A DNA stretch of 64,000 nt from assembly GCA_001566295.1 (NCBI GenBank), contig KQ964264.1:248001-312000 (forward strand), written 5' to 3'. The stretch's first letter is position 1. The number at the start of each line of letters is the position of its first letter. Both the position numbers and the translations under genes were made by a program. The stretch is from Microdochium bolleyi (taxonomy: Eukaryota > Ascomycota > Sordariomycetes > Xylariales > Microdochiaceae). The notes under the pieces were generated by a model, which searched no databases, was not told where the DNA came from, and saw only the letters and a list, made by a program, of their open reading frames with translations. Shown here in pieces: positions 43,866-54,165 of the stretch.

Positions 43866-44240
43866 ATGCGCCTCCCGCCCTTCAGCAGCTCCAAGGACCC
43901 TGCCGCACGCCCTTACGCGCTCATTGACGACCTAAAGCAAGCCGGAAGGATCAAGCGCTTCCTCATCGGCCACTTTGGCTGCTTCTTCCCCGAGGGCGCG
44001 TCCGACGTGGGCGACGCGCCGCCGCGACCTGCTCGGGTCGTTTCTACCCGGCGTGCGGTTACTCTCGGGCGGTAGAGTCTCCAGATGGACAGGGGCGACT
44101 TCGACGCGGCCTGGGACACGCAGATCGACGGGAGACTGGTAGGTACGTCGCGAACTGGAAGCAGCCGAACACCGGCCTGCTCCCTGTCACGCTCTGGCAC
44201 ACACAACTCCGAAGCTTGAGGGGATTGTTGCTGACACAGT
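43866..44240 (+). pseudogene. Degenerate coding fragment of unknown family
   Basis: Protein-like segments can be read in more than one frame: from the ATG at 43866 (ALIDDLKQAGRIKRFLIGHF), then RDLLGSFLPGVRLLSGG, then GDFDAAWDTQIDGRLV from 44092, then YVANWKQPNTGLLPVTLW. They look like one protein broken by frameshifts, but I do not recognise the family and no intron pattern joins them cleanly. It could also be a chance GC-rich stretch. Confidence 0.3.
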
Positions 44241-44682
44241 AGTCGCTGCTAGCAGGGGAGAAAGAAGCAACTGGCCGCCGTTAGCACGAAGCTATGCTCG
44301 AGCGGGCTGCATCATTTGGACACGGATTGGAAGTCGCAGCTGCCATGGCGACGTGGAATGGTTGAACACAACACGGGCCAAAGTAATGGCCATCGGCGGG
44401 ATTGTACAATAATTAGCAGGGATTGTAATTGGGAATAAGCGCGGATGTGGGGCTGCTGCTGCTTTGGGAAGGTGCAACTTGACTGCGACCCCTTGTGCCG
44501 GGTAGCTGCGCTGGCCAGCAGTCCCATATATTCCTGCCGGTTCCCCTCTGATGTCTCCTTGCCTCTTCTCAACTTGCCCGTCTCTCTCTTCCCCCAGCAC
44601 AACACAACGTCAACACAAGACACAGAAACCCCGCTCTTGTTTTCTTCTCAACCCCATCTGCCCATCATCCATTCCATCCATC

Positions 44683-47600
44683 ATGAACGAGACGGCATCC
44701 TGCGACGACGCCGTCTTCGGACCCGTTGTCCACGGCTGTCGCCAGGACTTTGACTTCACTCGCACCTTTGAGCAGTACATCTTCACCCTCGTCCCCTCCC
44801 TCGTCTTCCTCATCGTAGCCCCCTTTCGCATCGCCTCGCTGCGCAAAATCTCAACACGCGTCGAGGGACAGCCCCTCCGCATCGCCAAACTCGTAAGTCC
44901 GCTTCTTGTCTCAGGTCGTGACTGTCAGATAGACATCCAAACATCAAACCGTGGTCGTGAATCAAGACGCGCCACCGCACAAATGAAGTGCTTTTGTTTG
45001 TCCCTGCTCGCCTCCGTGACTCGCAACGTGAATGAAGACACATCCCTCTTGGAAGTCCCCCCTCGACTTACACAACCTGTGGCACCCTCGGCATCTTCAA
45101 GATCGCCATTGCCATCTTCAGCTGCCTGCAGTTGACCCTGCTCATCCTCTCGGCCACCCAGCCCGTCGTCCAGGGAAGCCGGGCCGCAGGTCTTGCCGCC
45201 TCGGCGCTGTCGCTCGCGGCTGCCCTCGCGCTTCTGCCCCTGTCGTACATCGAGCACGCGCGCTCCCTGCGGCCGTCGCTTGTTGCCAGCGGCTATCTCG
45301 CCGTCAGCGTGCTGCTTGACGCTGCCACGCTCCGCACGCTGTGGATCTCAGCAGCCAACGACAGCAACAACTCGGTCATCCGCAACATCTACACGGCATC
45401 ATGGGCGCTCAAAGTGCTCGTCCTGATACTCGAGGCCGTGTCCAAGCGCAGGTTCTTCCTGTCCGCGTATCGTGGTCGCAGCCCGGAGGAATCCAGCGGC
45501 TTGTTCGGACAGGGGTTATTGCTATGGCTCAATGACATCGTCTTCTACGGCGCCCGCCACCTGCTGAAGCCTGAGAGTCTCTACCCGATCACAGAGGACA
45601 TGTTTTCGGAGAAACTAGGGTCGGAGTTCTGGGATCTCTGGACAACAGGTAACGTGCACATACGTGGGTTGCGTGAAAAACCCCTCACTGATTTTTCAAC
45701 TGCTTGCAGCGCAAGCGCGGCAGGACAAGCCGTCGCTGAACAAAACGTTGTTCAAACTTCTCGGTCTTCCGGTCCTCCTACCGGCCATTCCAAGGTTGAT
45801 GCTGCTCGCGCTCACCTTGTGCCAGCCGCTCATGATCCAGCGCCTGTTGGCGTACTTGGAGGACCCAGTGCAGCGACAGGATCCTAAGATTGGCTATGCG
45901 CTCATTGGCGCCACCGTGGTTGTCTACATCGGGATGGCGGTGCGTTCAGATCTCCTAGCAAGACAAAGGGGCCCATTGGTTCTCTGTCACTCCCCGCCTG
46001 CTAACTTTCGGTAATTGAATTCGTGACTGACTTGTTCGCAACCAGATCTCCGCGGCAGTCTACTGGCATCGCCACTACCGTTTCATGGCGATGCTCCGCG
46101 GCACGCTCATCACCAGCGTCTTCCGCAAGGCCACCACGATCTCCACTACGGCTGCGACTAGCGCCAAGACGGTCACGCTCCTGAGCGCCGACTGTGAGCG
46201 CATAACGCGCGGTCTGCTAGTGCTGCACGACCTGTGGGCGGACGTTGCGCAGGTCGCTATCGCGACGTATCTGATCCAGACCCAGCTTGGCGTGGCATGC
46301 GTGGCGCCGATTGCCGTGACGCTTGGTACGTTGCAGTGCTTCGATATGACTGAATTTGGTCTCTTGTCTTTGCTTTGAGAATGAGTTTACTGACAGATCG
46401 GGTCTGATGTAGTCACAACGGGCTTGACGGTGTACTTTGCCAACCTGACGCCAGGCTATCAGCTCTTGTGGGTGGAGAAATTGGAGACAAGAATCGGTAA
46501 GTCTTCGCAGTTTGATCCTTTGAGCTGTTGTCTTGCTGACTGACACGAACGTGATCACAGGCATCACCTCCTCCGTTTTGGGCGCCATGAAAGCCATCAA
46601 GATCACCAACTTGACCTCCAAGGCTGGTGCACTACTCAACAAACTGCGCGAGGATGAGCTGAACTCGGCCAAAATGTTCCGCATCGTGAACATCGTTACG
46701 GCGACGGTTGGTGAGTGAATTATCCATTGCATATGCAACATCCCTTGCGCTCCCTCAGACAAGAGCAGGCAGTGGTGGGCTACCTTGGGGAAAACACCAC
46801 TGACACACGAGTTCAGCCACGGTCCCACAACTCATCTCCCCTGTCGTCACCTTTGCCGTCTACATCGCCGTCGCTCGCCGCAACGAAGGCTCCACGCTGA
46901 CTGCCACGAACATGTTCACCACACTGTCGCTCCTCCTCCTCATTGGCGAGCCACTGTTCAGCCTGTTCGAGGGCATGATCAGCATCATGACGGCGATTGG
47001 CTGTCTCAAGAGAGTGGAAGAGTTCTTACACACGCCAGCTCGCAAGGAGCAGCGCAGTTTTCTACGTGACCCAGACCACGCGGCCGCACTGCACACCGCA
47101 TCCGCAAAAAGTGGCGATACTGGTGAAGATCATCTTGCGAGAGAAGCGTCAACTGCTATTCCAGATGATGTTGGCATCATGATACAGGGTGGCAATTTTG
47201 GTTGGGACACTGAGACCCTACGGCCTCTGCTGAAAAACATCGATCTGACTGTGCCGGCGGGACAGCTTACTGCGGTGGTTGGTCCCGTGGGGTGCGGCAA
47301 GTCCACGCTCGTCAAAGCCATCCTGGGCGAGACGGCGGTTTGGGACGGAAAGATGGTCCTGTCTGATCCCGATGTCGCGTTTTGCGATCAGTCGCCATGG
47401 ATCATGGTAAGACCGCCATCTCCGCTCTCGCGACTTCGAATTTCTTGACAATGTGCTCTGCTGACACTTGCGCTTTAATCATTAGAACGGTACAGTCCGC
47501 GCCAACGTTACTTACGCGTCAGCCTTTGATGCCGAGCTTTATGCCTCTGTCCTCCGCTGTTGTGACCTGGTGGACGACCTCGCCACCATAGCAAAGGGTG

Positions 47601-50600
47601 ACATGACTGTCGTTGGCAGCAAAGGTTCCGCCCTAAGCGCTGGGCAGCGGCAACGTGTGGTGAGTGCTTCCAAGTCCCTCGTTTGTTTATGGCGAATAAA
47701 TGGCTGTTGCTCATGAGTGTGTCCCTTCACATGTACAGGCTCTCGCACGTGCCGTGTACTCTCGCAAGAAGATCGCCCTGCTCGACGATGTCTTCAGCCA
47801 GCTCGATGCCAGCACTCAGGCTCTCATTGCACGCAGTCTACTTGGGCCGTACGGCTTGTTCCGTCGTTGGGGGACAACTGTCTTGTTGAGCACTTCCTCA
47901 AGTATGTCTTGTTCCTGGTTTTTTTTCGAGCTGTGTTCGTGATTCTTGTCACGTGAATCTGCGCTGACTGAAATGTCCACCGTAAAGGCCGTTTCCTCGC
48001 ACTTGCCGACCAGGTCATTGCCCTCGATGCCTCAGGTAACGTAATTCAGCGAGGCAAGCTTGATGACCTTGTCGAGGTGGACGGCTACATCCGCGACATT
48101 ACTCGCGAATCGACGCAATCATCGAGTGACGGCGACACTCCGATCGATGTCAGTGCAAGTATGCCAACTGGGCAAGAACCACTGCCGAATCCTGAGACCA
48201 GCAAGGATATTGCCGCCTCATCTCCAGCAAGTGATGTCCCACAAGCACAGCACAGCAGTGTGAGCGACAACGGCGACAACGATTCGAAGCCCCCTGAGAC
48301 CGAGAAGGCCATCTACAGATACTATCTGTCTTCGATCAAGAAGATCGATCTCGTTTCCTTCACGTTTTTCCAGACTTGTGTCGCATTCCTTGGTTGCTTC
48401 GCTTGTAAGTCCTGGAAGCTGTCTCCTGAGCCAGATGTTGTCACAGCGTTCTAGTACCGAACAAGTGTGCTAATGCTTATACTTGCAGATGTCTGGCTCA
48501 AGTGGTGGACTGAAGACAGTTCCACCTTTCCCTACGGGTCGTCGGCGTACTACCTGGGCATCTATGCGGTGATTCAGACTGCTGTCATAATCGCAACTGG
48601 GCTTTCCACACTGTATGCCCCCGATTGCTCCCCCTTGTCACTGATCACATTGGCGGCCAGGCCTTGTGTCACAACTCTGCGCGTGTCATCCGTGATGCTG
48701 ATCTCGATACTGAATTAGATGGTGCCTCAACGCACTTGCTGTCACGACTGGGTTGCAGCTTCATTCCACCTTGACGCAGACAGTGATGTCGTAAGCTCTG
48801 CATCATGCGAATCCCTTTTAAGACACGCTACTGATTTCTTGTGCAGCGCGACTTTGCAGCTATTCAGCACGACAGATAGCGGGAGCATCATGAACAGGTG
48901 AGTCGGAGCTTACAGGATGCTACTATTAATTAGCATACTAACATCCGCCGCTCGTGTATTGCAGATTCACGCAGGATATCCAGCTCGTCGACATTCAGCT
49001 GCCGCTCTCGGTCCTCATCTGCGTCGGTCGTAAGCATATTCGCTCTCCCTTTCCTCCTTCCCTGGCCACATCGTGGCGCAACCGCAAAGCCACAATGGAC
49101 ATGGAATACACGCTGATACACGGGCTCGCAGACTCTCTCGCTGTCATTGGACAAGCTGGACTGATCGCATCCGCATCTGGCTGGATCGCGCTCAGCTATC
49201 CTATGCTATTTGCCGTCTTTTACTACGTACCGTCTTACTACGTACGCACTGCCCGACAGATGCGGACGCTGGATTTAGAGGAAAAGGCACCAATTTAGTA
49301 AGTATTGCTTAGGCGCAGTTTTTCTTTCTGCAAGCAGCTCGGCTGCAATTCAAGCCAAAGCTTGGGAACCCTCGTCGATCGGTCAAGCTCCATGGGAGGG
49401 ACATTCATAAGGTTACAGATCAACTGCTGACACGGGCGACACAACAGCGCACAGTTCTTAGAATCTCTCGAGGGGATGACCACCCTCCGCGCTTTTGGCT
49501 GGACGCACGCAGCCGTTTCACACAACTACACGCTTGTCGACCGCTCCCAGCGACCGTGGTACCTCATGTACGTGATTCAGAAGTGGCTCGGCGTGGTACT
49601 AGACCTCGTGATCGCTGGCCTGGCGACACTCGTCGTCGGACTGTCTGTTGGCCTGCGCAACACCGACAGTGGCGACGCCGGTTTCACGGGTGTCTCTCTC
49701 ACGCAGATCGTCTCGTTCACATCGTACTTGAAGCTACTCATCTTGTTCTGGGCACAGCTGCAAATGTGTATGTCAGCCGTGCAGCGGATCCGGAGCTTCA
49801 GCATGGACACGGAGACCGAGAGTGATGTCCAAGCCTCAGATCCCAGTCGTGCGGGCGGCATTGAGGAGCCTGCAGCAGATTGGCCGTCGGAGGGCGGCAT
49901 TGTCATCAGGGATCTGCAGGCGAAGTACAAGTAAGTGCCGTGAGAGGTTTGCTCTAGAAACACATGGACATCAGCTAACAGGGCGTTTGAATCAGAACCG
50001 AGGACACTGAGCTTGTGCTTAATAATATCAACCTGGAAATCAAGCCTGGCGAGAAGATATGCGTCTGCGGACGCACTGGAAGGTATGTTTCGTCAGCCCA
50101 TGCCCGTGGGAACACCTTCGCGATTCCCCACTTGCAACACCCACTGACAACTCTCGTGATGCCACAGTGGCAAGTCCTCCCTCGTCCTGGCTCTCTTCCG
50201 CCTCCTAGACCCCACGTCCGGCTCGATCGCGATCGACGGTGTCAGCATCATCCAAGTCCCCCGCGACACCATCCGCTCCCGCATCGTCGGCGTTGCCGAG
50301 GAGCCGTTCTTCCTCCCCGGCAGCGTGCGTGAGAACATGGACCCCTGGGGTGAAACAGCAATGGACGATGCTCGGGTCATCGAGGCGCTCGGTGATGTCG
50401 GGCTGTGGCACGGCGAGGGCAAGCTCGGCAATAGAGACGGCGGTCTCGACGCTCTGCTGGACCCGGAGAGCCTTAGCATGGGCCAACGGCAGCTTTTCAA
50501 CATCGCCCGGGCCATGCTGAGGGAGAGCAGGGTATTTGTGCTTGATGAGGTCACCAGCAGGTATGTTTTGTTTTTCACTCGCACCCAAGGGGAACTCACA

Positions 50601-50926
50601 GCCACTCCATGGGTCCTCTTGCGGTGGAGGAGAGCTCCTCTGTGTGCTTCTGCACTGTCTGTAAGACGTTTCTGCTGACGCTATCTGACTACGGCCACAG
50701 CCTTGACGTCCAAGCGGAGCAAATTGTCAAGCAGCTCATTGAGACACGCCTGGCCTCGCGCACCGTCATCGCCGTCATCCACAAGCTCGCGTTCGCCTCT
50801 GGCTTCGACAAGGTGGCAGTTATGCACCAGGGCCGTATCGTCGAGTTCGATACGCCGGCTGTGCTCATGGCTCGGGAGGGTTCTCGTTTCAGGGAGCTGT
50901 GCGAGGCCCAGGGTATCACGTTTTGA
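44683..50926 (+). CDS. ABC transporter, ABC-C (MRP-like) full transporter, about 1,520 aa, 19 exons
   Basis: Exons, by splice signals and frame: 44683-44892, about 45056-45648, 45710-45939, about 46045-46325, 46413-46496, 46561-46710, 46817-47406, 47486-47659, 47739-47901, 47988-48404, 48489-48612, 48719-48790, 48847-48897, 48965-49029, 49132-49297, 49448-49930, 49996-50082, 50168-50560, 50701-50926. The starts of exons 2 and 4 are uncertain: no acceptor gives the right frame for exon 2. The order is an N-terminal membrane domain, TMD1, NBD1, TMD2, NBD2. NBD1 has Walker A GPVGCGKST, signature LSAGQ and Walker B IALLDDVF, but the H-loop reads LLSTSSS without the usual His. NBD2 has GRTGSGKSS, LSMGQ, VFVLDEVTSSLD and an H-loop AVIHKL. 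It should export conjugated or amphipathic compounds at the plasma or vacuolar membrane. The neighbouring monooxygenase suggests metabolite export or detoxification. Confidence 0.85.
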
Positions 50927-51632
50927 GCCCCCTAAGCCTTGCAAAAGACACGTGATCAAGGAGTTCGTCAATTCGAAACGAAGTGGGTTTGGAAGGACCA
51001 GATTGTGCATGATAATTCGTGGCCTTCCGGTTTCTTCTGCGGCTGCATTTCAGGTGATCTTCAACAGTACCCGAGGGACTCATTTATGAATCTCAATCAC
51101 GCTTCATTCTTATTTTTTCGGTAGTCTGGACTGCTCACCTGGTAATTAGATCTCGCTCAGGATCATTCAGGCTCTCCTTTAATTCGCCGCTACTCAAATT
51201 ATCACGTCTATCAAAGCGCAGTAGCTAGGGTGTATATATTTCTTAGGAGACTTAGTCTGCTTCTGTGGAAAAGCACTCGGCGTAATTCCAGGTAACTGTA
51301 TGTGGTCTTTTCACGTTCTCTCCAGAATTTTCATTCAAATAATATGAAGGTAATCCGCCTCCCCGTATAACCTGCTGGAGCTCTTCCCCTTATGGCTACA
51401 TTTGGGCCAGACAGACTACAGAAGTGGCCTGTCGGGCGCCAATGAAAGATCACGGACACTGTCACCAGTAAGGATGTACGTGAAATGATTTTAGGCATCT
51501 AGCTACACCTGGCGGGCTCGTTGCCACATCGCAGTAACCCTCGTATCCTTTGTAAGTGGACATGTACATTTGAGACCTAGGCTGGTTCCTTCCACGCCCC
51601 CCGTTCCTTCTGTGCAGGCGAATAATGTAAGC
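50927..51632. other. Intergenic region between convergent genes
   Basis: No gene. It is the AT-richer 3' flank shared by the ABC transporter and the SnoaL-like gene. Confidence 0.45.
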
Positions 51633-52034
51633 TTACTCGGGCCCAGGGACCGAGACAGCCCCGATCTGGACAAGAATCCCAAAAATATCCGGAAGCCCAC
51701 GCTCCTCGACAATCTTCCCATCGACGAATCTGTAGATATTCAGCGCCTGCGAGCGGATCTGCCTGCCCGACGGCGGGAACCCCAGGAACACGCCCCGGTG
51801 CGTGCCCGAGATGCCGAACCGCGCGACAACCTTGTCGTCCTCGACGACGGCCTCGTGCAGGGCCCACTGGATGTCCGGGTACGCGCTGCGCATCATGCCG
51901 AGGATCTGCATGTAGCCCGCGAGGCCCCGGAGGGGCGGCCCGCCGAAGGGCACGTGGAACTCGGCCGACTCGGAGATGACCTCCTGCCCGATGCTCTCGT
52001 CGCCCGAGTTGATGAACTCGAGGAAGCGGTCCAT
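51633..52034 (-). CDS. SnoaL-like (NTF2-fold) protein, 133 aa or longer at the N-terminus
   Basis: From the ATG at 52034 the frame reads MDRFLEFINSGDE, then ISESAEFHVPF, MMRSAYPDIQWALHE, VVARFGISGTHRG, FPPSGRQI and NIYRFVDGKIVEERG. That is the pattern of SnoaL-like polyketide cyclase/ester hydrolase proteins (NTF2 fold). The frame is open a few codons further up (LCSR) to a good acceptor (CCCCAG with a CTGAC branch site), so one short upstream exon is probably missing from this model; it would lie near the G tract at 52106. Family members catalyse aldol-type cyclisation or hydroxylation, or have no enzyme activity; the role here is unknown. Confidence 0.72.
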   Translation of the reverse strand: MDRFLEFINSGDESIGQEVISESAEFHVPFGGPPLRGLAGYMQILGMMRSAYPDIQWALHEAVVEDDKVVARFGISGTHRGVFLGFPPSGRQIRSQALNIYRFVDGKIVEERGLPDIFGILVQIGAVSVPGPE

Positions 52035-52103
52035 TCGGCTGCACAAGCGCTGGGGATGTCGTCAGTCAGCATTGGGGGGGAAGCTAGACGTGGTATATAT
52101 CCA

Positions 52104-52105
<2 letters not shown>

Positions 52106-52147
<42 letters not shown>
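52106..52147. repeat. Poly-G tract, 42 nt
   Basis: An uninterrupted run of G, about 70 bases upstream of the SnoaL-like start. It is the longest homopolymer in the window and its true length may differ from the assembly. Confidence 0.85.
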
Positions 52148-52287
52148 CGTCGAACCTCGCGGTTGTCGGACTTGTGACTGTGACTAAGTTCAGTATATTA
52201 GTAACGTGTGGCTAACAGTAGAGAGCTGGCCTCTGGAAGTGACGGGAAAGCTTACCTGTCCATGATTTCGACGGGTGGCGCAAGACT

Positions 52288-52390
52288 GAACGGAGGAGAG
52301 GGAGGCTCAGTGGAGGAATGGAGGGAGACTCGGCGGAGGAATAGAGGGAGGCTCCGCGGAGGAATAGAGGGTGACTCGGTGGAGGAAAGG
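52288..52390 (+). repeat. 23-bp minisatellite, about 4.5 units
   Basis: Units of the form GYGGAGGAATRGAGGGWGRCTCS follow one another at about 52310, 52333 and 52356, with partial units on both sides. The stretch is purine-rich on the plus strand. Confidence 0.75.
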
Positions 52391-52430
52391 GGTCCAGTGG
52401 TGCTTCTCGACAACTTGAGAAAAAGATGTA

Positions 52431-52452
52431 GAAGAAGAAGAAGAAGAAGAAG
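52431..52452 (+). repeat. (GAA)n microsatellite
   Basis: Seven GAA units following the minisatellite. Confidence 0.85.
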
Positions 52453-52580
52453 GGCCCCAGGGTAGTGGATGAGGGAGCCCAAGGCAGCCTATATACCCCG
52501 TGCTCTCATATAGTCCCTCAGATCAAGACGTGTAGTTTCCACTCGCCGCGCAGCGGGCAGTACCTATCTTCAAGGCTCCC

Positions 52581-52722
52581 CATCCCACTGCCGCCGGCGG
52601 GTGGGACAGCGCCGCGCTAGCGTCCCCCGCTCCTCGGTTAGTCCCGAGACGCAGCCAGTGGTGCTTCGCGTGCCATCCCACTCTTCGCCGTGGGTGGGAT
52701 GACGCTAGCCCGGTCGGGACTA
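52581..52722. repeat. Cluster of nested short inverted repeats
   Basis: Two hairpins with CATCCCAC..GTGGGA arms (52581-52606 and 52674-52701). Between and after them are the inverted pairs GCTAGCGTC (52616-52624) / GACGCTAGC (52701-52709) and TTAGTCCCGA (about 52638) / TCGGGACTAG (about 52713). No open frame of quality covers it. Confidence 0.6.
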
Positions 52723-53239
52723 GACATCCGCACTGCAAGGGTGTGGCCCCACAGATCTGTCCTCCCTGAACCCGGGAGGCGGGAAGGGAGAAGACGACCG
52801 CGATCACAACAAGAACAACAAGAGTCGTCGAACGTCTCCTTACCTTAAAGACCGCGGTCGCCCACTGCGACACCTCGTACAATCCAGGTCCAGGAACCCC
52901 CCCTCGGCCAGAAAAAACATCTGGTGCAAGTGGAAGAAGAGAATGGCCATTCAGGATCTCCCTCTTAGTTCAATGCTGATGGCAACCAGTATCTTGTGGA
53001 AGGACTTGTCGCTCAGAGAAAGAGTGGCAGGGCCATGAAAGTACGAGCTAAAGTGGTGTCATTGTCCAGGATCGAGTAGCAGCCCGGTAGCTGCCAAGAA
53101 CGCTCATCCAGGATTGACCAAGGCATTCGATAAAGATCCACTGCACACAGCATGAAAGCATGAGGTTGTCTGAACTGACAAGGGGCTGTGGGACCGGTGC
53201 ATCTTGTGCCAGCGTATCACGAGGAGCAAGAGGGGCGAA

Positions 53240-53322
53240 GCGCTCCGATCAAAAAACGGCTCGCTATATCGAACGATCTGCCGGAGCCTGGGGTGAAGTG
53301 AGCCGTTTTTTATCGGAGCGCC
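53240..53322. repeat. Long imperfect hairpin, arms about 24 bp
   Basis: GCGCTCCGATCAAAAAACGG.. on the left (53240-53264) pairs with ..CCGTTTTTTATCGGAGCGC on the right (53299-53322), with one base missing and one mismatch. A 34-nt loop lies between. There is no gene on either strand here. Confidence 0.75.
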
Positions 53323-54046
53323 TCGAGGGGTCATATGTGGGCAGGGCACGGCTTCGTGCCAACGGGACAAAGGGCGAAAGCTTCAGCCTCATTGCCTTCC
53401 GAGACATTCGAGCCAAGGGTCGGCCGAGGCCTTCACCATTGTCATTTGGGCTGACCACCTCCATTCCAGTCCGTCAGCCGCAGATTACTAGCACAGCTCT
53501 TATCATCGGAGCTTTCCCTGGCGGGCCGAACCGGGAGGTGCCGGGCTACTACACCTTGCAACGTCTCCCTGACAAGCACAGTCTTACTCTGTAGTTGACG
53601 TTCATCTGGGCATACAATACCGCAGTGTTCAGGTCATAAAAGACCTAAGGTCGGGATGTCGCATCCAACATATCGTCAATGTTAGAGAGCACGACCCCAA
53701 AGCTGTCCTGGACCTATGAGAATCACCTACCCCTATGGTCTGAGTTCTATTTTGAAGCCCGATCTACGGCTTGGCTTCCGATGCTGTCATTATTCTCTAG
53801 CATTGAAAAATTTCCACCGAGATTTACAAACCCCAATAACAAGCTTTTGGCCGTCGATCAATATGCCCCAGGCATGGGTGCAATCTCCACCTGGGCGCAT
53901 TGTCTTAGCACTAGTGGCAGCCAACGTTGACAGATATGTCTTATCCTATCTCCGAAGAGTCAAACAAAAGGATGCCATTTCATCCCGGGCACGCCAAGCA
54001 CGGCGAATCAGACACAGAAGGAGGACAGCAGACGGCCTGCCTCACA
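53323..54046. other. Gene-free stretch
   Basis: No coding region. It is AT-richer near 53750-53850. Confidence 0.4.
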
Positions 54047-54053
54047 TATAAAG
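54047..54053 (+). promoter_or_regulatory. TATA box of the Thr-rich secreted protein
   Basis: TATAAAG, 119 bases before the ATG at 54166. Confidence 0.5.
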
Positions 54054-54165
54054 CTGGAGTGCCCGTTGCTATCATGAGAGAGTAATCACCACGCCGTTCT
54101 CGACGCATCCCAAGCTGATACTGTCTGTCGTGTGTTCCCAAGCTCACCATTGTCAATCCTTCGCC

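Noticed and set aside
34695..52034. A complete secondary-metabolite cluster
   Set aside because: No PKS, NRPS, DMATS or terpene cyclase is encoded in the window, so only a weaker co-location statement is kept in the findings.
53160..53594. A 144-codon frame across the long hairpin
   Set aside because: The frame spans the inverted repeat and its composition is chance-like. The hairpin explains the region better.
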